From contig CAVWYY010000001.1 in assembly GCA_963759375.1 (NCBI GenBank), positions 248,001-312,000 on the forward strand: a stretch of 64,000 nucleotides of DNA, given 5' to 3'. The notes beneath the pieces are model-generated. The model worked only from the letters and a program-made list of their open reading frames with translations. It was not told where the DNA came from and searched no databases. This document shows, piece by piece, positions 15,490-23,881 of this stretch; position 1 is the stretch's first letter, and the number at the start of each line of letters is the position of its first letter. Made by a program: the position numbers and the translations under genes. The DNA comes from DASSUW01 sp963759375 (GTDB lineage: Bacteria > Actinomycetota > Thermoleophilia > Solirubrobacterales > Solirubrobacteraceae).

Positions 15490-16688
15490 GCGGGCGCCAC
15501 CGCCGGGACGCGGCGCTCCTGGATCGGCAGGTGCACGATCGCGGCGGCCAGGCCGAGCGCGATCGACAGCCACCACATCAGGTCGTAGGTGCCGGTGGCG
15601 TCGTAGACCACGCCGCCCAGCCAGACGCCGATGAACGCGCCGACCTGGTGGCTGAGGAAGACGATCCCGAACAGCACGCCGAGGTGGCGGGTGCCGAACA
15701 TCAGCGCGATCAGACCGGACGTCGGCGCGACGGTCGAGAGCCAGAGCAGGCCGATCAGCGCGGCGAAGACGAGCACGGTGAACGGCGTCGCGGGCAGCAG
15801 CACGAACAGCGCGAACGCCCCGGCGCGGGACGCGTAGATCCCGCTCAGGAGCAGCCGCCGGCTGTGGGTGCCGCCGAGCACGCCCGACATATACGCGCCG
15901 AGCACGTTGAACAGCCCGATCAGCCCGAGCGCCAGCGCGGCCAGCGCGTGGCTGAGCCCGAGGTCGGTGAGGTACGGCGGCAGGTGCGTGGTGACGAACG
16001 CGATGTGGAAGCCGCAGACGAAGAACCCGCAGGTGAGCAGCACGTAGCTCGGCGTCGACAGCGCCTCGCGCACGGCGCCCATCGTCGTACCGTGCGGGCC
16101 GGGATCGCCGTCCACCGTGTCGCCGCCGGCCAGCGCGATCGCCAGGAACGGCACGATGGCGACGCAGCTCGCGATCAGCGCGAGCGCGGTGACGGCGCCG
16201 TACTGGCTGATGAACGCCTGCCCGAGCGGGGCGAAGACGAACTGGCCGAGCGACCCCATGGCGGTGGCGAGCCCCATCGCCCAGGACTGCCGGTCCTCGG
16301 GGACCAGTCGCGCGAACGCGGCGATGACGATCGTGAACGAGCCGCCGGTGAGCCCGAGGCCCACCAGCACGCCGGCGCTGATCGCCAGCGCGGTGCCGGT
16401 CGTGCTCGCGCTCATCAGCGCGACGCCGACCGCGTACACGGCGCCGCCGGCCGCGAGCACACGGGCCGGGCCGTAGCGGTCGGCGATCGCGCCCGCCAGC
16501 GGCTGGCCGAGCCCCCAGAGCAGGTTCTGGATCGCGATCGCGAAGGCGAACGTGCCGCGGTCCCAGTTCCGCAGGTCCGACAACGGGTCGGTGAACAGAC
16601 CGAAGCTCGTGCGGGCGCCGAACGTGATCAGCGCGATCAGGCATCCGGCGCCGATCACGACGCTGCGCTTGCGCCACCAGGGACCCAT
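15486..16688 (-). CDS. Major facilitator superfamily transporter
   Basis: 400 aa with about 12 membrane helices and MFS signatures, including GAIADRYGPARVL between helices 2 and 3. It resembles the monocarboxylate/oxalate-type branch, but the substrate is not readable from sequence. ATG 16688 is favoured over the in-frame ATG at 16721 because a TACGGT hexamer lies 8 nt before it. The gene is divergent from hxlR across a dyad operator, so HxlR control is likely. Confidence 0.88.
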   Translation of the reverse strand: MGPWWRKRSVVIGAGCLIALITFGARTSFGLFTDPLSDLRNWDRGTFAFAIAIQNLLWGLGQPLAGAIADRYGPARVLAAGGAVYAVGVALMSASTTGTALAISAGVLVGLGLTGGSFTIVIAAFARLVPEDRQSWAMGLATAMGSLGQFVFAPLGQAFISQYGAVTALALIASCVAIVPFLAIALAGGDTVDGDPGPHGTTMGAVREALSTPSYVLLTCGFFVCGFHIAFVTTHLPPYLTDLGLSHALAALALGLIGLFNVLGAYMSGVLGGTHSRRLLLSGIYASRAGAFALFVLLPATPFTVLVFAALIGLLWLSTVAPTSGLIALMFGTRHLGVLFGIVFLSHQVGAFIGVWLGGVVYDATGTYDLMWWLSIALGLAAAIVHLPIQERRVPAVAPA

Positions 16689-16696
16689 GTGGCGGG

Positions 16697-16702
16697 ACCG
16701 TA
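16697..16702 (-). promoter_or_regulatory. -10-like box of the MFS gene
   Basis: TACGGT on the minus strand, 8 nt before ATG 16688; it decides the start of the transporter. Confidence 0.4.
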
Positions 16703-16708
16703 CCAGAT

Positions 16709-16729
16709 TCGGTACAGTCATTGAACCGA
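16709..16729. promoter_or_regulatory. Dyad operator between MFS gene and hxlR
   Basis: Arms TCGGTACA (16709-16716) and TGAACCGA (16722-16729) are inverted repeats with one mismatch and a 5-nt spacer. The dyad covers the hxlR -10 box (TACAGT at 16713-16718, 10 nt before ATG 16729) and lies upstream of the MFS -10 box. Most likely it is the HxlR operator controlling both genes. Confidence 0.55.
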
Positions 16730-17252
16730 TGCCGCTGGGGACGGATTACGACCGTCAGACCTGCTCGCTCGCCCGCGCCCTCGAGGTGGTTGGGGAGCGC
16801 TGGACGCTGCTGATCGTGCGCGACCTGTTCATGGGCGTGCAGCGGTTCGGCGAGCTCGCCATCCACCTCGACATCCCCCGCGCCGTGCTCAGCTCCCGGC
16901 TCGAGGCGCTCGTCGAGCAGGGCCTGGTCGAGCGGCGGCCGTACGCGCCGGGGCGCGACGAGTTCCACCTCACGGAGCCCGGCCGCGAGCTGTGGCCGGC
17001 GCTCTACGCGCTCACCGCCTGGGGCGAGCAGCACCGCTGCGCCGGCGGCGGCCCGCGGCGGCTGTGGCTGCACGCGCCCTGCGGGACGGCGCTCGATCCG
17101 GGCGGCGCGTGCTCGAGTCATGCGGCGTGACGCCGGCGCCCGAGGACGTCGAGACCCGGCCCGGACCGGGTCGTGACCGGCCGCTGCGCGAGGACGCCGT
17201 GAGCCTGGCGCTGCGCGAGCCGCACCGGCTGCTCACGCCACTCACGGTCTAG
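16729..17252 (+). CDS. HxlR-family transcriptional regulator, with an apparent frameshift near the C-terminus
   Basis: The HxlR winged helix is clear: CSLARALEVVGERWTLLIVRDLFMGVQRFGEL and LSSRLEALVEQGLVERRPY in the first 75 residues. As read, it stops at 17130 after 133 aa. However the next frame carries CGVTPAPEDVETRPGPGRD and REPHRLLTPLTV up to 17252, which looks like the normal C-terminal tail of actinobacterial HxlR proteins. A one-base loss (or two-base gain) around 17101-17121 would explain this. The full protein would be about 174 aa. It is divergent from the MFS gene with a shared operator. Confidence 0.78.
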
Positions 17253-17992
17253 ATCTGCACCACGATCGCGCTCGACACGAGGTCGAAGCCGACCGCCTCG
17301 TACAGCGCCTGCGCGGCGTCGTTGCCCTCGGTGACGACCAGCCCCAGGGTGTCGACCGTCGCCAGCGCCAGGGCGCGCTCGAGCAGTGCCCGGCCGACGC
17401 CGCGATACGCCGGGTCGCGGAAGATGTCGATGACCCACGGTCCGTTGCGGGGCGGGTCGCCCGGGATCGTGCCGAGGATGATCGCGCCGGCCACGGCGCC
17501 GTCGTCCGTGACCGCGATGCCGCTGCCGGCCAGCAACGGGCCGAACTGCTCACCGTAGACGTACTGGTGGATCTCGGCCTCGTGGTCGTCGGGGACGTGC
17601 GCGGCGTCGGGGTGGTCGGGCGGGTAGGCGGCCACCCGGGCCGGCACCAGGTCCGCCGCCGGCCGGTCGATGTCGGTCAGCGTGATGCCGGGCGGCGCGT
17701 CCCACGACGGCCGCTGCGTACGCCGGAAGTCGTACGAGTACATGTGCCCGTGCCGCCGCTGCGCGCCACCGACGGCGAGCAGCGCGCGCCCCAGCTCCTC
17801 GTCGGCCGCGATCCGCCAGCCCGGCAGCTCCGACTGCACCGCCGCGGCGGCCTGATCGGCGCTCACGCCGGGTTCGCGGTCGAACAGATCGGCCATCGGA
17901 ATGCCGTCATGCTCTCCCTCGTCGAAGCGCCCGACCGGTGCGCCCCTCGCGTCGAGCAGCACGCGCCGCCCGCGATCCTCCCGAACCGGCAT
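17249..17992 (-). CDS. GNAT-family N-acetyltransferase
   Basis: 247 aa. The C-terminal half is a GNAT domain: GPWVIDIFRDPAYRGVGRAL is the acetyl-CoA-binding motif A (R-x-x-G-x-G/A), followed by LGLVVTEGNDAAQALYEAVGF. The N-terminal 90 residues are polar and unrecognised. The substrate is unknown. ATG 17992 follows a TACGAT hexamer by 8 nt. The stop overlaps the restored hxlR stop by 3 nt on the opposite strand. It is divergent from murE. Confidence 0.85.
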   Translation of the reverse strand: MPVREDRGRRVLLDARGAPVGRFDEGEHDGIPMADLFDREPGVSADQAAAAVQSELPGWRIAADEELGRALLAVGGAQRRHGHMYSYDFRRTQRPSWDAPPGITLTDIDRPAADLVPARVAAYPPDHPDAAHVPDDHEAEIHQYVYGEQFGPLLAGSGIAVTDDGAVAGAIILGTIPGDPPRNGPWVIDIFRDPAYRGVGRALLERALALATVDTLGLVVTEGNDAAQALYEAVGFDLVSSAIVVQI

Positions 17993-18000
17993 CGCGAACC

Positions 18001-18006
18001 ATCGTA
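18001..18006 (-). promoter_or_regulatory. -10-like box of the GNAT gene
   Basis: TACGAT on the minus strand with an 8-nt gap to ATG 17992. Confidence 0.4.
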
Positions 18007-18023
18007 GGGTCCGGGAACGCTCG

Positions 18024-18029
18024 TAGACT
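18024..18029 (+). promoter_or_regulatory. -10-like box of murE
   Basis: TAGACT with 8 nt to ATG 18038. It implies that the murE-murF-mraY-ridA run has its own leaderless transcript, separate from the mraZ promoter. Confidence 0.45.
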
Positions 18030-18037
18030 CCGCGCCG

Positions 18038-19453
18038 ATGACCGTCCGAGAGCTGCTCGGCGATGGGCCGGCGGTCGAGATCGGCGGCCTCGCCTACGAC
18101 AACCGTGCCGTGGAGCCCGGGACGCTGTTCTTCTGCGTGCCCGGCTTCACCCGCGACGGGCACGACTTCGCGCCCGACGCGGTGGCTCGCGGGGCCGCGG
18201 CGCTGGTCGTCACCCGCCCGCTCGGCCTCGGCGTGCCCGAGGTCCAGGTGGACGACGTGCGCGCCGCGATGGCGGTCGCCGCCGCCCGCTTCCACGGCGA
18301 CCCGACGCGCCGGCTGCCGGTGATCGGCATCACCGGCACGAACGGCAAGACCACGACGGCGTTCCTGGTGCGCTCGCTGCTCGAGGCGGCCGGGCGGCAG
18401 TGCGGGCTGCTCGGCACGGTCACCTCGGTGGTGGCCGGCGAGGAGCGGCCGACCGTCCGCACCACGCCCGAGGCGATCGACCTCCAGCGCACGTTCCGCG
18501 AGATGCTCGACGGCGGCGACACCGCCTGCGCGATGGAGATCTCCTCGCACGCGCTCGAGCTCCGCCGCGCCGACGGGATCCACGTCGCGGTGGCGATCTT
18601 CACGAACCTCACGCAGGACCACCTCGACTTCCACCCGACGATGGAGGACTACTTCGTCGCCAAGCGGCGCCTGTTCGCCTCGCCGCTGACCGACGTCCGC
18701 GTGGCCAACGTCGACGATCCTTACGGCCGGCGCCTGGCCGAGGAGTTCCCGGGCGTGGTGACGATCGGCCGCGACTACCGGGCGGTCGACGTCCGCAGCG
18801 GCTTCACCGGCACGGACTGCACGTTCGTCACGCCCGACGGCGACTTCCCCGTCCACGTGCCGCTGCCGGGGCAGTTCAACGTGACCAACGCCCTCGGGGC
18901 GTGGGCGGCCGCGCGGGCGCTGGGGATCCAGCCCGACGTGCTGGCCGCCGCGCTACCGAACGCCGCGCGCGTGCCGGGACGCTTCGAGCCGGTGGCCGAG
19001 GGGCAGCCGTTCGCGGTGCTCGTCGACTACGCGCACACGCCGGACTCGCTGGAGAACGTGCTGCGGGCGGCGCGCGAGCTCGCCGACGGGCGCGTGATCG
19101 CGGTGTTCGGTGCTGGCGGCGACCGCGATCGCGGCAAGCGGCCGCTGATGGGCGAGATCGGGGCGCGGCTGGCCGACCTGGCGCTGATCACGTCCGACAA
19201 CCCGCGCTCCGAGGACCCGGAGGCGATCGTCGCCGAGATCCTCGCCGGGACCGGCGGGGCCACGAACGTCGAGCACGACGTCGACCGCCGGGCGAGCATC
19301 CACCGGGCGATCGCCCTGGCCGAGCCGGGCGACGTAGTGGTCATCGCCGGCAAGGGCCACGAGCAGGGCCAGGAGTTCGCGGGCGGCCGCAAGGAGCCGT
19401 TCGACGACGTGACGGTCGCGCGCGAGGCGCTGCGCTCGGTGGCCCCGGCATGA
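18038..19453 (+). CDS. murE: UDP-N-acetylmuramoyl-tripeptide synthetase MurE (meso-diaminopimelate-adding)
   Basis: 471 aa. It shows the Mur ligase ATP site GTNGKTTT at about 100-107, ISSHALELRRADG, and TNLTQDHLDFH. The DNPR motif at 387-390 marks meso-diaminopimelate as the added amino acid, and KGHEQGQ is near the end. It ligates the third stem residue to UDP-MurNAc-L-Ala-D-Glu in the cytoplasm. It overlaps murF by 4 nt (ATGA). Confidence 0.97.
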   Translation: MTVRELLGDGPAVEIGGLAYDNRAVEPGTLFFCVPGFTRDGHDFAPDAVARGAAALVVTRPLGLGVPEVQVDDVRAAMAVAAARFHGDPTRRLPVIGITGTNGKTTTAFLVRSLLEAAGRQCGLLGTVTSVVAGEERPTVRTTPEAIDLQRTFREMLDGGDTACAMEISSHALELRRADGIHVAVAIFTNLTQDHLDFHPTMEDYFVAKRRLFASPLTDVRVANVDDPYGRRLAEEFPGVVTIGRDYRAVDVRSGFTGTDCTFVTPDGDFPVHVPLPGQFNVTNALGAWAAARALGIQPDVLAAALPNAARVPGRFEPVAEGQPFAVLVDYAHTPDSLENVLRAARELADGRVIAVFGAGGDRDRGKRPLMGEIGARLADLALITSDNPRSEDPEAIVAEILAGTGGATNVEHDVDRRASIHRAIALAEPGDVVVIAGKGHEQGQEFAGGRKEPFDDVTVAREALRSVAPA

Positions 19454-20754
19454 GGGGTTGGGGCGCGGCGCGGGTGGCGGAGGCCGCGGGCGCGAGGCTG
19501 GTACGCGACGTGCCGGGCGAGCCGTCGCGGGTGGTCATCGACTCGCGGGCCGTCGGGCCGGGCGATCTGTTCGTCGGGCTGACCGGCGAGAACGTCGACG
19601 GCGGGCGGTTCGCCGCCGGCGCGCTGGAGGCCGGCGCCTGGGGCGTGCTGGTCGGGCGGGGATGGGAAGCAGTCGAGGGCGGCGCCGTCCTGGTCGCTGA
19701 CGATCCGCTGGCCGCCATGGGCGCGCTGGCGCGCGAGTGGCGGCGGGCGCTCGGCGCCGCGGTGATCGCGGTCACCGGCTCGGTCGGCAAGACCTCGACG
19801 AAGGACCTCATCACCGCCGTACTCGCGCCGTCGCGCCGCGTGGTGGCCTCGCGGGCCAACTTCAACACCGACATCGGGATGCCGCCCGAGATCCTCGGCG
19901 CCGACCCCGGCACCGAGGTGCTGGTACTCGAGGCGGCGATGCGCGGCTTCGGCGAGATCGCCACGCTGCGCGAGATCTGCGAGCCCGACGTCGGCGTGAT
20001 CACCAACATCGGGCCGGTGCACCTCGAGCAGGTCGGCTCGCTCGAGGGCGTGGCACGCGCCAAGGCGGAGCTGCTGCCCGGCGTCGCGACCGCGGTCGTG
20101 CCCGCCGGAGAGCCGCTGCTGGAGCCGTACCTGGGCGATCTGAGCGTCACCCGGTTCGGCGACGGCGGCGACGTCTGGCTCGACGGCGACACGGTCGTCG
20201 CGTTCGGCGAGCGGCTCGATCTCGAGCTGCCGTTCCGGGCGCGCCACCAGCGCGTCAACGCCCTGGCGGCGGTGGCCGCGGCGCTGGCCGTGGGCGTCCG
20301 CCCGTCGGGCCGCCTGGAGGTCGCGGTGGGGCACCTGCGCGGCGAGCGCGTCTCGCTCCCGGTCGGCGCCGTCGTCATCAACGACTGCTACAACGCCAGC
20401 CCTTTGTCGGTCCGTGCCGCACTCGACGAGCTCGCTGCCGAGACGCCCACCGGGCGGCGCATCGCCGTGCTCGGAGACATGCTCGAGCTGGGCACGGAGG
20501 AGCAGCGGCTCCATCGCGAGGTCGGCGGCGCCGCCCAGGCCGCCGGGGTCGATGTGCTCGTGACCGTCGGTCCGCGAGCCGCCGCGATGCTCGACACGTT
20601 CGACGGCGAGTCATATGCGGTGGCCGATGCCGCCGAGGCGGCCGCACTGGCGGGCGAGCTGGTGGCCGACGGCGACGTGATGCTGGTCAAGGGCTCGCGC
20701 GGCGTCGGGCTCGAGGTCGTGGCCGAGGCGCTGCAGGCGGTGCCGCATGGGTGA
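19450..20754 (+). CDS. murF: UDP-N-acetylmuramoyl-tripeptide-D-alanyl-D-alanine ligase MurF
   Basis: 434 aa. The ATP site is TGSVGKTSTKD at about residue 112; RANFNTDIGMP, LEAAMRGFGEI, NIGPVHLEQVGS and NDCYNASPLSVRAAL are typical of MurF. It adds the D-Ala-D-Ala dipeptide to complete the stem pentapeptide. It overlaps both murE (4 nt) and mraY (8 nt). No ddl gene for making D-Ala-D-Ala is in the window. Confidence 0.96.
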   Translation: MRGWGAARVAEAAGARLVRDVPGEPSRVVIDSRAVGPGDLFVGLTGENVDGGRFAAGALEAGAWGVLVGRGWEAVEGGAVLVADDPLAAMGALAREWRRALGAAVIAVTGSVGKTSTKDLITAVLAPSRRVVASRANFNTDIGMPPEILGADPGTEVLVLEAAMRGFGEIATLREICEPDVGVITNIGPVHLEQVGSLEGVARAKAELLPGVATAVVPAGEPLLEPYLGDLSVTRFGDGGDVWLDGDTVVAFGERLDLELPFRARHQRVNALAAVAAALAVGVRPSGRLEVAVGHLRGERVSLPVGAVVINDCYNASPLSVRAALDELAAETPTGRRIAVLGDMLELGTEEQRLHREVGGAAQAAGVDVLVTVGPRAAAMLDTFDGESYAVADAAEAAALAGELVADGDVMLVKGSRGVGLEVVAEALQAVPHG

Positions 20755-21712
20755 GGTCCTGATCGCCGGCACGGCCTCGCTACTGATCTGCGTCTTCCTC
20801 TCGCCCAAGTTCATCGAGTTCCTGCGGGCGCGCGAGTTCGGACAGCAGATCCGCGAGGAGGGGCCGCAGGAGCACCACGCCAAGGCGGGCACGCCGACGA
20901 TGGGCGGGATCATCATCTTCACGGCGATCGCGGTGCCGTTCCTGCTGCTGACCGACCGTGACGCCCGCTCCCTGGCCGTGTTCGGCGTCGCCCTGGCGTG
21001 CGCGCTGCTGGGCTTCCTCGACGACTACACGAAGCTCGTCAAGCGGCGGTCGCTCGGCCTGCGCGGGCGGACCAAGCTCGTGATCACGATGCTGATCTCG
21101 ATCGGGCTGTGGATCGCCGCGACCGAGGGCGCCGGCCTCGGCGACACGCTGAACCTGCGGGTCGTCGACGCACAGATCAACCTCGGCTACCTGTATCCGG
21201 TCCTGATCTACCTCGTCGTGGCGGGCACGACGTCGGCGGTGAACCTGACCGACGGGCTGGACGGCCTGGCCGCGGGCTGCGCGGCGATCGTCCTGCTGGC
21301 CTACATCGCGATCACGTTCACGGCCGGCCTGAAGGACCTCGCGCTCGTCGCCGGCTGCCTGGTCGGCGCGTGCGTCGGCTTCCTCTGGTTCAACTCGTTC
21401 CCGGCCTCGATCTTCATGGGCGACACGGGGTCGCTGGGGCTCGGCGGGGCGATCGCGGCGATGGCGGTGATGACGAAGACCGAGGTGCTGCTGATCATCC
21501 TCGGTGGGATCTTCGTGATCGAGGCGCTCTCGGTGCTGATCCAGGTCTTCTCGTTCCAGACGTTCCGCAAGCGGGTGTTCCTGATGGCGCCGATCCACCA
21601 TCACTTCGAGCTCCAGGCCTGGTCGGAGACCAAGATCATCCTGCGCTTCTGGATCGTGGCCTCGGTCTGCGCGGCGATCGGCTTCACGCTCTACCAGCAG
21701 TCGGTGTCGTGA
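20747..21712 (+). CDS. mraY: Phospho-N-acetylmuramoyl-pentapeptide transferase MraY
   Basis: 321 aa polytopic enzyme with about ten membrane helices. Conserved catalytic stretches are FLDDYTKLVKRRSLGL, NLTDGLDGLAAG and MAPIHHHFELQAWSE. It transfers phospho-MurNAc-pentapeptide to undecaprenyl phosphate, making lipid I. It overlaps murF upstream and the RidA gene downstream (GTGA). The next cluster gene, murD, is displaced by 10 kb. Confidence 0.97.
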   Translation: MGEVLIAGTASLLICVFLSPKFIEFLRAREFGQQIREEGPQEHHAKAGTPTMGGIIIFTAIAVPFLLLTDRDARSLAVFGVALACALLGFLDDYTKLVKRRSLGLRGRTKLVITMLISIGLWIAATEGAGLGDTLNLRVVDAQINLGYLYPVLIYLVVAGTTSAVNLTDGLDGLAAGCAAIVLLAYIAITFTAGLKDLALVAGCLVGACVGFLWFNSFPASIFMGDTGSLGLGGAIAAMAVMTKTEVLLIILGGIFVIEALSVLIQVFSFQTFRKRVFLMAPIHHHFELQAWSETKIILRFWIVASVCAAIGFTLYQQSVS

Positions 21713-22086
21713 CGCAGCGCGTCTCCTCGGGCTCGTCGTTCGAGCGCGAGATCGGGTACAGCCGTGCCGTCCGCGTAGGGGACACGGTGTGGGTGTCGGC
21801 GACGGCCGCGATCTGGCCCGACGGCCACGTCGACCCGGACCCGGGCGTGCAGGCGTCGCGGTGCCTGGAGATCATCGAGGCGGCGCTGGCGGAGGCCGGC
21901 GCCGGGCTGGCGGACGTCGTCCGCACGCGCATGTTCCTCGTCGACCGCGGCGACGTCGACGCCGTCGGCGCGGCCCACGGGCGCGCGTTCGGCGACGTCC
22001 GGCCGGCGTCCGCGGTCATCCTGGTGAGCGGGTTCATCGACCCGCGCTGGAAGGTCGAGATCGAGGCCGACGCGGTCGTCGGCTAA
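21709..22086 (+). CDS. RidA-family protein (enamine/imine deaminase-like)
   Basis: 125 aa, the length of a single RidA/YjgF domain. VWVSATAAIWPDG, the Arg in VVRTRMFLVDRGD and the C-terminal VEIEADAVV correspond to family active-site positions; RidA releases ammonia from reactive enamine/imine intermediates. GTG 21709 overlaps the mraY stop, so it is co-translated with the cell-wall genes. It could also serve the neighbouring amino-sugar-like genes, but strand and spacing tie it to mraY. Confidence 0.88.
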   Translation: MTQRVSSGSSFEREIGYSRAVRVGDTVWVSATAAIWPDGHVDPDPGVQASRCLEIIEAALAEAGAGLADVVRTRMFLVDRGDVDAVGAAHGRAFGDVRPASAVILVSGFIDPRWKVEIEADAVVG

Positions 22087-22174
22087 CCGCGATCGAGCCA
22101 GGCCGCGGTCCGGGTGCGGAGCTCGTCCCGGTCGATGTCGGCGAGCGCGAGCAGCATGTGCTCAACCAAGTTGC
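22087..22174. other. Short gap with a possible gene remnant on the minus strand
   Basis: The minus strand reads MLLALADIDRDELRTRTAAW and four more residues to a TAG at 22083-22085, a protein-like 24-aa tail with an ATG but no visible promoter or ribosome site. It may be the remnant of a truncated gene between ridA and deoR. Nothing else is visible in the gap. Confidence 0.25.
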
Positions 22175-22930
22175 TCAGACCAGCGTCACGTCCAGGCCCG
22201 CGGCCCGGAGGCGCTCGACCTGCTCGGCGTCGGCGCCGGTGTTCGTGATCAGCTGGTCCGCGCGCTCGATGCCGGCGATCTCCGCGAACGCGACGTGCCC
22301 GAGCTTCGTCGCGTCGGCGACCACGACGGTGCGCTTCGCACGATCCATCAGCGCGCGGTTGGTCGCCGCCTCGACCTCGTTCTGCGTCGTGAGCCCGCGC
22401 TCGGCGTCCACGCCGTCGACGCCCACGAACGCCAGGTCGACGTACACCGCCCGCAGCGTCGCGTCGGCCATCGAGCCGACGAGCTCGTACGACGCGCTGC
22501 GCGCCACGCCGCCGGTGACGATCAGCTTGAGGTCCGGCCGGACCGCAAGCTCGACGGCGATGTTGAGCGCGTTGGTGACCACCGTGAGGCCCTGCCGGGC
22601 GACGAGCATGCGCGCCACCTCGGTGGTCGTCGTGCCGCCCGTGAGGCCGACCGCGACGCCGTCGCGCACGAGCTCCGAGGCCGCGCGGGCGATGCGGCGC
22701 TTCTCGTCGCTGCGACCGGTGCGATAGCGGACCGGCAGCTCGTGGGCGGTCCCGTGGGCGACGGCGCCGCCGTGCGAGCGCTCGAGTAGGCGCTGGTCCC
22801 CGAGGGCCTGCAGGTCGCGCCGCACCGTCGCGTCGCTCACTCCGAGCTCGGACGCGAGCTCGGCCACCGTCACCGTGCCGTCGCGCGCCAGCAGCTCGAG
22901 GATGCGGCCGAGCCGCTCGGTCTTGCTCAC
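22175..22930 (-). CDS. DeoR-family sugar-responsive transcriptional regulator
   Basis: 251 aa from GTG 22930. An N-terminal DeoR HTH (RLGRILELLARDGTVTVAELASELGVSDATVRRDLQ) is followed by the sugar-phosphate-sensing domain (GLTGGTTTTEVARML, DLAFVGVDGVDAERGLTTQNEVEA). It should repress the divergent sugar operon and itself until a phosphorylated sugar intermediate binds. Matching operator sequences lie in its own promoter region and upstream of the GH4 gene. A TAGAGT hexamer 6 nt before the GTG suggests a leaderless mRNA. Confidence 0.92.
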   Translation of the reverse strand: MSKTERLGRILELLARDGTVTVAELASELGVSDATVRRDLQALGDQRLLERSHGGAVAHGTAHELPVRYRTGRSDEKRRIARAASELVRDGVAVGLTGGTTTTEVARMLVARQGLTVVTNALNIAVELAVRPDLKLIVTGGVARSASYELVGSMADATLRAVYVDLAFVGVDGVDAERGLTTQNEVEAATNRALMDRAKRTVVVADATKLGHVAFAEIAGIERADQLITNTGADAEQVERLRAAGLDVTLV

Positions 22931-22936
22931 GCGCGC

Positions 22937-22942
22937 ACTCTA
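22937..22942 (-). promoter_or_regulatory. -10-like box of deoR-type gene
   Basis: TAGAGT on the minus strand, 6 nt before GTG 22930. The operator at 22955-22978 would sit over its -35 region. Confidence 0.4.
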
Positions 22943-22954
22943 TCGAGCAGTCGG

Positions 22955-22978
22955 TTGCTTGATTGTGATCGAAATGCA
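22955..22978. promoter_or_regulatory. Candidate DeoR-type operator, site 1
   Basis: TTGCTTGATTGTGATCGA followed by AATGCA. The site at 31148-31170, read on the minus strand, is TTGCGTGATTTTGATCGA followed by TTGCA. This is close to identity over about 23 nt. It lies 4 nt upstream of the SIS gene -10 box and across the deoR promoter, so one bound repressor could block both. Confidence 0.65.
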
Positions 22979-22981
22979 GGA

Positions 22982-22987
22982 TACCGT
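22982..22987 (+). promoter_or_regulatory. -10-like box of the sugar operon (SIS gene)
   Basis: TACCGT, 6 nt before ATG 22994. It supports the start at 22994 rather than the in-frame TTG at 22955, which lies inside the operator. Confidence 0.45.
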
Positions 22988-22993
22988 GCAGAA

Positions 22994-23881
22994 ATGAGCA
23001 TCACGGCCGACGAGATCGGCACGCAACCGCAGCTCTGGCTGCAGGCCGCTGATCTCGCGCCGCTCGACGTGCTCCCGGCGCGCGGGCTCGATGTCTGCGT
23101 GATCGGGTGCGGCACCTCGCTGTACATGGCCCAGGCATGGGCGGCGCTCCGCGAGGCGCGTGGGCACGGGCGGACCGACGCGTTCCCGGCGTCCGAGCTC
23201 CCCGCGGGCCGCGCTTACGACGCCGTCGTCGCGCTCTCGCGGTCGGGCACGACGACCGAGGTCGCGCACGCGCTCACACGCGTCGACGGTGCGCGGACCG
23301 TGGCGATCACCGCGGTACCGGGGACGCCCGTCACGGAGGCGGCGGACGATGTCGTCGTGCTCGACTTCGCCGACGAGGCCTCGGTGGTGCAGACGCGCTT
23401 CGCGACGACCTCGCTCAGCCTGCTGCGCGCCCACGTGGGGGATGACGTCGCTGCGTCGGCCGCCGACGCCCGGCACGCGCTCAGCCTGCCGCTGCCGGTC
23501 GCACCCGGCGCGGCCGACCGGTGGGCGTTCCTGGGCCGCGGCTGGACCGTCGGCCTCGCGCACGAGGCGGCTCTGAAGCTGCGCGAGGCGGCCCAGGCGT
23601 GGACCGAGGCGTATCCCGTGTTCGAGTACCGGCACGGGCCCATCAGCATCGCCGGGCCGGGCGCGGCGGTGTGGTTCCTCGGCGCGCCCGCCGACGGCGT
23701 CGGCGACAGCGTGCTCCGGGCCGGCGGCACGGTCGTCGCCCCGGACCTCGATCCGCTCGCGTCGCTGGTGCTCGCCCAGCGGACCGCGGTCGCGCTCGCC
23801 GAGGCCGCGGGCCTCGACCCGGACAACCCGCGCAACCTCACCAGGTCGGTCGTCCTGAACAGCACGGAGGTCCTGCAATGA
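22994..23881 (+). CDS. SIS-domain sugar-phosphate isomerase/deaminase (AgaS/GlmS-C type)
   Basis: 295 aa with two SIS domains: the first holds VVALSRSGTTTEV at about 79-91, the second GRGWTVGLAHEAALKLREAAQAWTEAY and EYRHGPISI. This is the fold of the GlmS isomerase half and of AgaS-type amino-sugar-phosphate deaminases; there is no glutaminase domain, so a catabolic deaminase/isomerase role is likely. It is the first gene of an operon with a sugar ABC importer, with stop and next start overlapping (ATGA). Confidence 0.88.
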   Translation: MSITADEIGTQPQLWLQAADLAPLDVLPARGLDVCVIGCGTSLYMAQAWAALREARGHGRTDAFPASELPAGRAYDAVVALSRSGTTTEVAHALTRVDGARTVAITAVPGTPVTEAADDVVVLDFADEASVVQTRFATTSLSLLRAHVGDDVAASAADARHALSLPLPVAPGAADRWAFLGRGWTVGLAHEAALKLREAAQAWTEAYPVFEYRHGPISIAGPGAAVWFLGAPADGVGDSVLRAGGTVVAPDLDPLASLVLAQRTAVALAEAAGLDPDNPRNLTRSVVLNSTEVLQ

